40,606 bases of DNA from an uncultured Erysipelotrichaceae bacterium (GTDB taxonomy: Bacteria; Bacillota_I; Bacilli_A; RF39; UBA660): positions 1 to 40,606 of the forward strand of contig CADCQR010000037.1 of NCBI GenBank assembly GCA_902803685.1, read 5' to 3'. Under the pieces are notes generated by a model that was not told where the DNA came from, searched no databases, and was given only the letters and a program-made list of their open reading frames with translations. The stretch's first letter is position 1. Every line of letters starts with the position of its first letter. The translations under genes and the position numbers were made by a program. Shown here one piece after another: positions 25,224 through 32,431 of this stretch.

Positions 25224-25889
25224 ATGAAAAGATTAATTGTTTTACTCTCTGCTGTGCTCCTGTTTATGACAGGATGTAGTGTTGCTACTTTGAGTAGTGT
25301 TGATGTTGGTAGTAATATTAAAACCATATTGTCAGAAGATTCTAAATTATATAATGTCTATTTTGAGGGATATAAATATTATGTACCTAAGGGTTTAAAA
25401 TTGCTAAATAAAGATGAATATAATGCGAAGTTTGTTGATAGATATGGAAATAAATATTTTTTGTATGTTGATGCTATAAGCTATTACCATGGTGTTGATA
25501 ACAAATATCAGGAAAATGATACATCACACTATTCTAGAAAACTTAAGATTAATAAAAAAGATGGTTATATCCAAGTTGATAAGCAAAGTGATGGTAATTA
25601 TATAGTAAACTTTATGTTTAATTATGCTAAGATGGAAGCTTATGTTTCTGAAGATGACTTGGTGTTTGCTGTTGATAATATGTGCTATTTACTTCGATCT
25701 GTTACTTTTAATGATAAGGTTTTGGAAAGTTTAATTGGCGAGAATATATTGAATTTTAAAGAAGAAAGTTTCAATTTGTTTGATACCGATTCTTCTAATG
25801 ATAATTTTTTAGATGTTGTAGAAAAATATGAAGATAAAAAATATTCAAAGTCTATTGATGAGGAAGAAATAGATTTAGGTGATGAGTAA
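25224..25889 (+). CDS. Lipoprotein of unknown function
   Basis: A 221-residue exported protein: signal peptide with lipobox FMTGC (Cys18), then a mixed alpha/beta domain (YFEGYKYYVPKGLKLLNKDEYN, YFLYVDAISYYHGVDNK, YIVNFMFNYAKMEAYVSEDD) and an acidic tail (KSIDEEEIDLGDE). I cannot assign a family. AGGTGAAAT precedes the ATG. It heads a four-gene unit with a disordered protein, a DUF948 protein and a YtxH protein, all closely spaced, so a shared envelope role is a reasonable inference. Confidence 0.8.
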   Translation: MKRLIVLLSAVLLFMTGCSVATLSSVDVGSNIKTILSEDSKLYNVYFEGYKYYVPKGLKLLNKDEYNAKFVDRYGNKYFLYVDAISYYHGVDNKYQENDTSHYSRKLKINKKDGYIQVDKQSDGNYIVNFMFNYAKMEAYVSEDDLVFAVDNMCYLLRSVTFNDKVLESLIGENILNFKEESFNLFDTDSSNDNFLDVVEKYEDKKYSKSIDEEEIDLGDE

Positions 25890-25905
25890 TAAAAGAGGTG
25901 GGCTC

Positions 25906-26916
25906 ATGGGTATTGTAGAAAGAATAAAAAATGCTTTATTCGAAGTAGAATATGTTGAGGTAGATAAGGAAGATAAAAAAGTTAAGAAAAAAGAAGAAAC
26001 TGAGAAACCTATTGCTAAAAGAATTATTCTCTCTAAACCTAAAGTAGAAAATAAAGAAGATAGGAAGGACTTTGTTGCTGAAAAGATTGAAGAGGTTAAT
26101 CAGAGTTCTTTGGATGTCTCAAGTGTTGAATTAAGAGAAAACAAAACTGTTGATTTCAAGATAATGGATGATAACGATTTTAAGGTTGATACTGAGGTAA
26201 TTACTGATACTAAAGAGGTTATTGAGATACCAGTTAAACAGTCGGAGAGTAATAGTAGTATTTTCTATCAAAAAGAAGAAAGAGAAAAAGCACCTTATGG
26301 TATAGATGTCTCTAATCAGAATTTAGTTCAAGAATATGGAAAGGCATATGAAAAAAGGGAAGAAAAACCAGTTTTTAGACCATCTCCCATAATATCCCCT
26401 ATTTATGGTGTTTTAGATAAAAACTATCGTAAGGAAGATGTGAAAGAAAAAAGGAACTCTAGTTATACTAGAGAAAAAGTTAATTTTGATGATATTAGAG
26501 ACAAAGCTTATGGTCATAAAAAAGAAGTGATTGAAGATAATAATGATGATAAGTTAGATAATGTCGAAGTAGAGTCTGAAGACGATGACAATTTATTAGT
26601 AGATTTAACGAGAGATAATGATAAACCTGCGATTAAAGAAGTTACTATGGGAGATGCCATTGAGTATTTTAATGATTTAGGACTTGAGTATAATGTGGAT
26701 TATCGTGATGCAAGTAAAGAAAAAGCAACGGGAAGAAGATTGGATAATACTGTTGATGCGGGTCCCGAACTATTCTCTATAACAGATCGTAAGTTAGATA
26801 AGCTCTCTGAAGAAAAAGTATCATCGGATGTACCTAGACAGAGAACAGATATTGATGTTGAAAACGATGATAATTTATTTGATTTAATAGATTCTATGTA
26901 TGATGAAGATAAATAG
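25906..26916 (+). CDS. Acidic, mostly disordered protein with a conserved-looking linear motif
   Basis: A 336-residue protein, unusually rich in Asp, Glu, Lys and Asn and probably unfolded over most of its length. It opens with a possible amphipathic helix (MGIVERIKNALFEVEYVEV). A hydrophobic island in the middle, FRPSPIISPIYGVLDKNY (157-174), stands out, as do DDDNLLVDLT (226-235) and the near-C-terminal NLFDLIDSMYDE (323-334). I recall similar S-P-x-x-S-P-x-x-G-V-L-D-K-N-Y stretches in gut Bacilli proteins but cannot name a family. The start is ATG 25906, since AAGAGGTG (25893-25900) lies upstream; earlier in-frame GTG and ATG codons overlap the lipoprotein gene. It lies between the lipoprotein and DUF948 genes. 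Confidence 0.75.
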   Translation: MGIVERIKNALFEVEYVEVDKEDKKVKKKEETEKPIAKRIILSKPKVENKEDRKDFVAEKIEEVNQSSLDVSSVELRENKTVDFKIMDDNDFKVDTEVITDTKEVIEIPVKQSESNSSIFYQKEEREKAPYGIDVSNQNLVQEYGKAYEKREEKPVFRPSPIISPIYGVLDKNYRKEDVKEKRNSSYTREKVNFDDIRDKAYGHKKEVIEDNNDDKLDNVEVESEDDDNLLVDLTRDNDKPAIKEVTMGDAIEYFNDLGLEYNVDYRDASKEKATGRRLDNTVDAGPELFSITDRKLDKLSEEKVSSDVPRQRTDIDVENDDNLFDLIDSMYDEDK

Positions 26917-26928
26917 GAGGTATTTTTT

Positions 26929-27222
26929 ATGGCTGAGTATGTTGATGTCTTTTTACCAATGTGCCTTTATACTTGTGGAATAATTTTATTAATAATTCTT
27001 ATAGTATTAGGCATAAAATTAATTGGTATTCTTGACAAGGTAGATAAGGTTGTTGATAATATCGATGAAAAGGTTAATTCTCTCAATACGGCATTTTCAA
27101 TTATTGATAGGACTTCAGATGGTATTGTTAGTATTGGTAATACGGTTTTGGGAGCATTTAATACTTTGATTGAAAGATTGTTAAAGAAAAAAAGTAAAAA
27201 TTATAATGAGGAGAATGATTAA
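26929..27222 (+). CDS. DUF948/YtxG-like membrane protein
   Basis: A 97-residue protein: an N-terminal membrane helix (about 8-34) followed by a helical stretch with repeated Val/Ile-Asp patterns (DKVDKVVDNIDEKVNSLNTA) and a basic end. This is the layout of DUF948 proteins, whose YtxG member in Bacillus is encoded beside YtxH. Function unknown; stress- and envelope-linked in Bacillus. AGGAGG precedes the ATG; the gene sits 12 bp after the previous stop and 1 bp before the YtxH gene. Confidence 0.78.
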   Translation: MAEYVDVFLPMCLYTCGIILLIILIVLGIKLIGILDKVDKVVDNIDEKVNSLNTAFSIIDRTSDGIVSIGNTVLGAFNTLIERLLKKKSKNYNEEND

Positions 27223-27223
27223 A

Positions 27224-27631
27224 ATGAGTGAGAAAAAAAAATCTAGATTAGGTACGTTTGCTGTAGGTGCTGCTATTGGCGTTGGTCTTGGGATGCTGTT
27301 TTCGCCTAAAAACGGTAGTGAAAATAGAAAAGAATTAAAGAAGAAGCTTGAAGAATTAGTTGAAAAAGTAAAGGCAATTGATGTAGAAGAAGTAAAAGCA
27401 ACTTTTTTAAATAAAGTTGATGATTTAAAAGCTGAGCTTGAAGATTTAGACCGCGAAAAAGCTTTAGATATTGCTAAGAAAAAGACTATTCAATTAAAAG
27501 AAAAAGCTCAGGAATTAGTTGATTTGTCTGTAGAAAAAGGTACTCCATATGTTAAAAATATAGCAGAAGATGTTAGATTAAAAGCTATCGATGTTACTAA
27601 TGAAGTGTTGAAAAAATTAGAAAATAAGTAA
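27224..27631 (+). CDS. YtxH-like protein
   Basis: A 135-residue protein with the YtxH signature: short hydrophobic glycine-rich segment FAVGAAIGVGLGMLFSPKNG (about 11-30) followed by a long charged amphipathic helix (SENRKELKKKLEELVEKVKAI, further heptads to the end). The glycine-zipper start inserts in or lies on the membrane. GAGGAG (27208-27213) supports ATG 27224; an in-frame ATG at 27206 lies within the previous gene. Last gene of the unit; no hairpin terminator is obvious after it. Confidence 0.85.
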   Translation: MSEKKKSRLGTFAVGAAIGVGLGMLFSPKNGSENRKELKKKLEELVEKVKAIDVEEVKATFLNKVDDLKAELEDLDREKALDIAKKKTIQLKEKAQELVDLSVEKGTPYVKNIAEDVRLKAIDVTNEVLKKLENK

Positions 27632-27655
27632 ATTTATACTATTTAGTTTTTTCTA

Positions 27656-27684
27656 TTTACAAAAAGATTATTTTTGAATATAAT
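27656..27684 (+). promoter_or_regulatory. Promoter of the tyrosine T-box operon
   Basis: TTTACA (27656-27661), 17-bp spacer, perfect TATAAT (27679-27684). Transcription would begin near 27691. Confidence 0.65.
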
Positions 27685-27690
27685 ATTTTT

Positions 27691-27893
27691 AATTTTCAGT
27701 GATAAATAAACTAGTAGAAATTAATTTTATTTAAGAGACTTAGTGGTTGGTGAAAACTGAGAGAAATTAATTTTGAAATTACAGTATTTTGAGAAAAAAC
27801 GTTAATCGCGTTAAGATGATGAGGTAAGTAATACTTACGAATTAAGGTGGTACCACGAGATGTTCGTCCTTATTGGGGAGCATCTTTTTTGTA
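27691..27893 (+). ncRNA. T-box leader, tyrosine specific
   Basis: A tRNA-sensing riboswitch of about 200 nt. Stem I contains the AGAGAC and GGTTGGTGAAAA elements (27734-27756, compare the leucine leader) and a specifier TAC (27780-27782, in GAAATTACAGT), a tyrosine codon, matching tyrS downstream. The T-box is AAGGTGGTACCACGAG (27844-27859); the terminator arms AGATGTTCGTCC and GGGGAGCATCT (27858-27869 with 27874-27884) are followed by six T. The first gene after it is a CYTH protein, and tyrS is second. Confidence 0.93.
27858..27890 (+). terminator. T-box terminator hairpin (tyrosine operon)
   Basis: AGATG/CATCT outer stem with an inner GTCC/GGGG-type stem, then TTTTTT; its 5' arm overlaps the end of the T-box motif. 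Confidence 0.8.
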
Positions 27894-27910
27894 TATTGGA
27901 GGTTAGTTTT

Positions 27911-28456
27911 ATGCATACTGAATACGAAGTTAGGGTATTGGAAATTGATGTAGATGCAGTTAAGAGTAAGCTTGCTGAGTTGAAAGCTGAGTTACAGTGG
28001 GATTTATTACAAAAGAGGTATGTTTATGATTTTATTCCTAGGGTAGATAGTAAATGGATTAGACTTCGGACTAATGGTACTAAGACTACTTTAACTATCA
28101 AGAATCTTGTCTCAAGTGAGATTGATGGGACTCAAGAATTAGAAATAGCTGTGGATGATTTTGAAAAATGTAATATGATATTAAGAGAATTAGGTTATCA
28201 ACCTAAGGGTTATCAGGAAAATAGAAGGTGTCAATATATTTTAAATGGTGTTGAAATAGATATTGATTATTGGCCTTTAATTCCGACTTATTTGGAAATT
28301 GAAGGACCATCGGAAGATGCCGTTTATAAGACTTTGGAACTTTTAGGTATTGATAAAAGTTTTGCTACATCAAAGGATGTTGAGAGTATATATTTAGAAT
28401 ACGGGCATGATTTAAAGAAAATATACAATTTGGAATTAGAGGAGGAAAGAAAATGA
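27911..28456 (+). CDS. CYTH domain protein (triphosphate tunnel family)
   Basis: CYTH proteins hydrolyse or cyclise triphosphate substrates: thiamine triphosphate, inorganic triphosphate, or ATP in CyaB. The 181-residue protein shows the tunnel residues: an N-terminal EYEVRV (ExExK type with Arg for the Lys), WIRLRTNGTKTTLTIK (about 48-63), GTQELEIAVDD (about 73-83) and GVEIDIDYWPLIPTYLEIEG (about 114-133). The true start is ATG 27911, right after GGAGGTTAG; the open frame upstream is T-box RNA. Its TGA stop overlaps the tyrS ATG by 4 bp, so the two are coupled under the tyrosine T-box. The substrate cannot be set from sequence. Confidence 0.88.
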   Translation: MHTEYEVRVLEIDVDAVKSKLAELKAELQWDLLQKRYVYDFIPRVDSKWIRLRTNGTKTTLTIKNLVSSEIDGTQELEIAVDDFEKCNMILRELGYQPKGYQENRRCQYILNGVEIDIDYWPLIPTYLEIEGPSEDAVYKTLELLGIDKSFATSKDVESIYLEYGHDLKKIYNLELEEERK

Positions 28457-29679
28457 AATTATATGATGAGTTGAAGTGGAGAGGATTAATACAAGATATT
28501 AGTAGTCCCGAGTTAATAGATAAGTTAAATGAAGGAGGACTAACTTTTTATATTGGAACGGATCCTACTGCTGATTCAATGCATATTGGACATTATAGTT
28601 CTTTCTTAATTTCTAAGAGATTAGCAAAAGCAGGACATCACCCAATACTGTTAGTTGGAGGCGCTACTGGATTGATAGGAGATCCAAAACCAGATGCAGA
28701 AAGACCTATGATAACTAAGGAAGCTGTTGAACATAATTTTCAAGGATTGAAAAAACAAGCTGAGGAAATATTTGGCTTTGAGGTTGTTAATAATTGGGAT
28801 TGGACTAAAAACATAAATACTATTGATTTTTTAAGAGATTATGGCAAATATTTTAATGTTAATTACATGTTGGCTAAGGATAAGGTTAAAACCCGATTAG
28901 AAAGTGGGATAACTTTTGCAGAGTTTTCGTATATGATTCTTCAAGCGTTAGATTTTTTATGGCTATATGAAAATAGAGGTTGTACTTTACAAGTAGCGGG
29001 TTCAGATCAATGGGGAAATATTACTTCTGGCATTGAATTGATCAGAAAGAAACTTGATAAAGAAGCTTATGGTATGGTAATGCCTTTAATTACTGATTCT
29101 ACGGGTAAAAAGTTTGGTAAAACAGAAGGTAATGCTCTATGGCTTGATAAAAACAAAACATCTTCTTATGAGATGTATCAATATCTCATTAATCTTGAAG
29201 ATTCTATGATTATTGATTATATTAAAAAGTTAACTTTTTTATCTCCTGATGAGATAGAAATATTGGATAAATCTAATAGGGAACATCCAGAATTAAGGGA
29301 GGCGCATAAGGCTTTAGCACGTGAAATTATTACTGATTTGCATGGTGAAGAGGAATTTAATAATGCAGTTAAGATAAGCGAGTCTTTGTTTAGTGGAGAT
29401 ATATCTAATTTTTCAGAAAAAGATATTGAAGATGCATTTGGTGGACTAACACCATTTACTATTAGTGGGGATAAGAATATTGTTGATTTATTAGTGGATG
29501 GACATATATGTTCTAGTAAAAGAGAAGCACGAGAGTTTTTGAGTAATGGGTCCATTTCTCTTAATGGAAATAAAATAACAGATTTAGAATTAATTATTGA
29601 TAAATCTTTATGTTTATATAACAAATATTTGATTATTCGTAGAGGAAAGAAAAAATATTACATGTGTGTTTACAAATAA
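28453..29679 (+). CDS. tyrS: Tyrosyl-tRNA synthetase
   Basis: Class I synthetase charging tRNA-Tyr. 408 residues, within the usual 400-430. The HIGH motif is SMHIGHYSSF (about 41-50), followed by GGATGLIGDP, the tyrosine pocket QALDFLWLY and AGSDQWGNITSGIELI, the KMSKS-type loop KFGKTEGN (about 219-226), and a C-terminal S4 RNA-binding domain (about 340-405; SSKREAREFLSNGSISLNG). GAGGAAAG lies upstream of the ATG within the CYTH gene. Controlled by the tyrosine T-box; a hairpin terminator follows. Confidence 0.98.
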   Translation: MKLYDELKWRGLIQDISSPELIDKLNEGGLTFYIGTDPTADSMHIGHYSSFLISKRLAKAGHHPILLVGGATGLIGDPKPDAERPMITKEAVEHNFQGLKKQAEEIFGFEVVNNWDWTKNINTIDFLRDYGKYFNVNYMLAKDKVKTRLESGITFAEFSYMILQALDFLWLYENRGCTLQVAGSDQWGNITSGIELIRKKLDKEAYGMVMPLITDSTGKKFGKTEGNALWLDKNKTSSYEMYQYLINLEDSMIIDYIKKLTFLSPDEIEILDKSNREHPELREAHKALAREIITDLHGEEEFNNAVKISESLFSGDISNFSEKDIEDAFGGLTPFTISGDKNIVDLLVDGHICSSKREAREFLSNGSISLNGNKITDLELIIDKSLCLYNKYLIIRRGKKKYYMCVYK

Positions 29680-29691
29680 ATAGTAAAAATT

Positions 29692-29720
29692 GAGGTATAA
29701 TTGAGTACTTCCTTTTTTTT
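29692..29720 (+). terminator. Terminator after tyrS
   Basis: GAGGTA (29692-29697) pairs with TACTTC (29706-29711), eight-base loop, then nine T. Confidence 0.65.
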
Positions 29721-29762
29721 TATCTTTTTTTTTGATAAAATTGGGTTGAAAGAGGGGATGGG

Positions 29763-30929
29763 ATGAAAAAATATATAAAGTATTTGTATATTATTTTAAT
29801 TGTAGTATTGTTTGTATTTTTCACTTTTACCTTTAATCGTATATTTCATAGGGATTCTGAAGATAATAGTTCATACATCAAGGAGAAGAAAGTAGATACG
29901 TTCATTGAAACTTTTAATTCTATTATAGTTACAGATGATGGATATGCCGCTGTAGGTAGTAATAATAGAAATGATAATGCTTATGAAAAAGCAAGTATTT
30001 CTTTTTTTGATTCGTCTAGAAACAAGACTATGGAAAAAATCTATAATAAGGGATATAATTCTACATTTTATGATATTGTTTACGATGGTGATGGGTATGT
30101 TACTGTTGGAAGTTTTGAATCTAGCAAAAAGGAATTAGAAAAGTCATCTAGAACTGCTTTGTTTGTTAAGTATGATAAAGATGGGAATATAGTATTTGAA
30201 AATGACTTTCAGTTAATTGGAGACTCATATTACTCTAGTGTTGGAGTTTCTGATGGTAATTATTATGTGTGTGGTAGTAGTTATAATGTTGATAAGTCTA
30301 GCTTTGAGGCTATTATTGTGAAGTATGACAAAGATGGACAAGAAGTTTGGAGAAAATATTTTGATGCTAGTGATAGTAGATATGTGGATTTGGAGTATTA
30401 TAATGGGGCTATTTATTTAGTTGGTAATGCCGGTAGCACTGGTATTCTATCCAAGTATGATTTGGATGGTAATAATGTTTTTACTACATATTCAGAAAAA
30501 AGTAAATTTAATTCTCTTAATATTGTCAATGATAGTTTGTATATAGTTGGTCAAAAGTCTTTAGATGCCATAGATGTTGCTTTTATCGGCATGTATGATT
30601 TTAACTTACAACTTGTATTTGAAACTTATAATGACACCTATGCTCATTCCGAGTATAAAAAAGCTTTGGCAGATGATAATGGTGATTTGATTGTTATTGG
30701 AAATTCTAGTGCTAATAGTAGTGATAAATTTGGTATCATAGGTAAATACTCAAATACTTTAAAAGAAATGGTAGTGGTAAAAAATACAGCTGATAGAAAT
30801 AATTTCTTTAATGATTTATGCTTTTTTGGGGATAAATATGTTGTGGTTGGCAATTATTTAATCTCAGATTATAATAGAGAGGTAAAGTTTTTTATCTTTA
30901 GTAAATCTTTGAAAAAAATAGGAGTATAG
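29763..30929 (+). CDS. Membrane-anchored seven-bladed beta-propeller protein, unknown function
   Basis: A 388-residue protein with one N-terminal membrane helix (about 6-24), the rest extracellular. Seven repeats can be read, each centred on a hydrophobic strand followed by a Gly-rich turn: FNSIIVTDDGYAAVGS (51-66), FYDIVYDGDGYVTVGS (102-117), then near 157-172, 207-222, 249-264, 299-314 and 349-364, spaced about 42-55 residues. Several carry a following KYDKDG(N/Q)xV turn. Seven such blades would close a beta-propeller, probably a binding or sensing surface. I recognise no enzymatic motif. AGAGGGG precedes the ATG. Only two bases separate it from the degenerate histidine-phosphatase gene. 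Confidence 0.82.
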   Translation: MKKYIKYLYIILIVVLFVFFTFTFNRIFHRDSEDNSSYIKEKKVDTFIETFNSIIVTDDGYAAVGSNNRNDNAYEKASISFFDSSRNKTMEKIYNKGYNSTFYDIVYDGDGYVTVGSFESSKKELEKSSRTALFVKYDKDGNIVFENDFQLIGDSYYSSVGVSDGNYYVCGSSYNVDKSSFEAIIVKYDKDGQEVWRKYFDASDSRYVDLEYYNGAIYLVGNAGSTGILSKYDLDGNNVFTTYSEKSKFNSLNIVNDSLYIVGQKSLDAIDVAFIGMYDFNLQLVFETYNDTYAHSEYKKALADDNGDLIVIGNSSANSSDKFGIIGKYSNTLKEMVVVKNTADRNNFFNDLCFFGDKYVVVGNYLISDYNREVKFFIFSKSLKKIGV

Positions 30930-30931
30930 AT

Positions 30932-31471
30932 ATGAAAATTACTTTAGTTACAAATGCTGCTACTGAGCAAGATTATTTAGATATATGTTTAGGAAGAGAA
31001 AATATTTCACTATGTGATGATGGTAGGAGGCAAGCAACAAAACTAAAGGATAAATTTAAAGATAAGAAATTTGATTATTGTTATATGTCACCGCTTGTGA
31101 GGGCTGTTGAGACTGCGATTATCTTAATAGGGGATAGGGTTTTAACGATACCTGATGTTAGGTTGATTTCTCGGGATATTGGTGAATATGAGGGAATGCC
31201 ACAAAAATTTTATGATTTATATAAATATTGTGATTTAGAGTTAAATGCTAGTGATAGGGGTGTTGAGCCTATCAAAGATGTTTTTGAAAGATGTAGTGAG
31301 TTTTTATCAGATATTAAAGAGCGTTATAAATCTAAAAATATATTAATTGTTTCAGATAAACTTTCTATTAAGATTTTAAAATATCTCTTGTGTGAAAAAA
31401 ACAATTTTAATGAATTTATAAATTTGGATATAGGAAATTTATATTGTGAGGATTTTGTTATATCTGAGTAA
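30932..31471 (+). CDS. Histidine phosphatase superfamily protein, catalytic residues lost
   Basis: A 179-residue protein with the phosphoglycerate-mutase-like fold: first strand ITLVTNAATEQDYL, then YMSPLVRAVETAIIL (51-65) and ILIVSDKLSIKILK (137-150). In active members the first strand reads L-V-R-H-G-E-T, where the His takes the phosphate; here it is LVTNAAT, with Thr7-Asn8-Ala9. The second catalytic His, in V-S-H-G, is Asp142 here (VSDKLS). Arg57 and Glu84/Glu86 (RDIGEYEG) remain. It is therefore probably a non-catalytic binding protein, or uses other chemistry. AGGAG inside the end of the propeller gene serves its ATG, so the two are translated together. Followed by a bidirectional terminator. 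Confidence 0.88.
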   Translation: MKITLVTNAATEQDYLDICLGRENISLCDDGRRQATKLKDKFKDKKFDYCYMSPLVRAVETAIILIGDRVLTIPDVRLISRDIGEYEGMPQKFYDLYKYCDLELNASDRGVEPIKDVFERCSEFLSDIKERYKSKNILIVSDKLSIKILKYLLCEKNNFNEFINLDIGNLYCEDFVISE

Positions 31472-31504
31472 AAAAAATAAAACTTCGTTTGGAAGTTTTA
31501 TTTA
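31471..31504. terminator. Bidirectional terminator between the pseudophosphatase gene and rpsD
   Basis: AATAAAACTTC (31478-31488) pairs with GAAGTTTTATT (31492-31502) around a GTTTG-type loop; A- and T-runs on both sides. It overlaps the stop of rpsD. Confidence 0.78.
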
Positions 31505-32100
31505 TTATAGAATTCAACTATTAATGCTTCGTTGATATCAGCGTTTAGTTCATTTCTTTCGGGTACTCTTACAAATGTTCCTGTCATCTTGTTTTCATCA
31601 TAAGTTATGAAATCAACTCTACGAGAAACTTTTGCTAATGAGTCAGTAACAATTTTTAAGTTTTTATCTTTTTCTTTAATAGACACTACGTCTCCTGGTT
31701 TAACTCTGTATGATGGAATATCAACTTTATTACCATTAACTAATACATGTCCATGGTTAACTAATTGTCTAGCACCACGTCTAGTTGTAGAAAAACCAAT
31801 TCTATAAACAACATTATCTAATCTTGATTCTAGCAATCTTAAGAAGTTAGTACCGTGAATACCTTTCATTTTTGCGGCTTCATCAAAAGTCTTTCTAAAT
31901 TGTCTTTCGTTTACTCCATACATAAAACGAACTTTTTGTTTTTCCTTTAGTTGTGTACCATAATCTGATAATTTGCCTTTACGAGCATTTCCGTGTTGTC
32001 CTGGTCCATATGGACGTTTAGCTAATTCTTTTCCTGTTTCAGTAATAGAAAACCCAACACGACGAGCTTGTTTGTAGCTTGATCCTGTATATCTTGCCAT
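31498..32100 (-). CDS. rpsD: 30S ribosomal protein S4
   Basis: Primary 16S rRNA-binding protein of the small subunit. 200 residues, the usual Bacilli length. The S4 N-domain is [20 protein letters not shown] then [20 protein letters not shown], and the RNA-binding S4 domain reads [20 protein letters not shown] then [20 protein letters not shown] (about 90-150). GAGGAGG precedes the ATG. A single-gene unit with a strong promoter and a leader of about 150 nt, as in Bacillus where S4 represses its own mRNA. Confidence 0.99.
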   Translation of the reverse strand: MARYTGSSYKQARRVGFSITETGKELAKRPYGPGQHGNARKGKLSDYGTQLKEKQKVRFMYGVNERQFRKTFDEAAKMKGIHGTNFLRLLESRLDNVVYRIGFSTTRRGARQLVNHGHVLVNGNKVDIPSYRVKPGDVVSIKEKDKNLKIVTDSLAKVSRRVDFITYDENKMTGTFVRVPERNELNADINEALIVEFYNK

Positions 32101-32248
32101 GATATGCCTCCTCTTTCTAATTTTTTACAAAGTCTTTGAACTATTTAGTCGTAGTTTAGGGAGTTTCTCTTTCACATAAACAGCTATAGCTACTTAATTT
32201 GAAAAACACTTTAAAATACTCTAAATATGCTGTTTCAAGGAACTTGCG
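32101..32248 (-). promoter_or_regulatory. rpsD leader, possible S4 autoregulatory site
   Basis: About 150 nt of untranslated RNA between the predicted start (near 32248) and the rpsD ATG, far longer than other leaders in the window. Several self-complementary pieces are visible on the - strand (for example AAACAGC with GCTGTTT around 32190 and 32228). S4 repression through a leader fold is established for Bacillus rpsD; that the same applies here is inferred from length and position. Confidence 0.55.
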
Positions 32249-32254
32249 TTTATA

Positions 32255-32283
32255 ATTATATGATTTTTTTTTATTCTTGTCAA
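32255..32283 (-). promoter_or_regulatory. Strong sigma-A promoter of rpsD
   Basis: On the - strand: perfect TTGACA (32283-32278), 17-bp spacer, perfect TATAAT (32260-32255). The spacer contains an A-run. Best promoter match in the window. The rest of the 331-base gap up to ezrA holds A/T-rich sequence in which I see no gene. Confidence 0.78.
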
Positions 32284-32431
32284 CGATTTTGCTTTTTATT
32301 GGTGGAAAATTATTGGTGTTTCATACTATTTGTTTATATTTTTTTGGAATTATTATTATAAAATAGTGGAAAGGTTGTCTCATAATATGATAAAATTATG
32401 ATGTAAATTGTATGATAAAGAGGTGTATGAT

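Noticed and set aside
27860..27910. Upstream extension of the CYTH frame
   Set aside because: It lies in the T-box terminator; ATG 27911 follows GGAGG and begins the EYEVRV strand typical of the family.
29217..29624. 135-codon - strand frame inside tyrS
   Set aside because: Fully within the S4-domain end of a certain gene, Ser/Leu-rich, without ribosome site or promoter.
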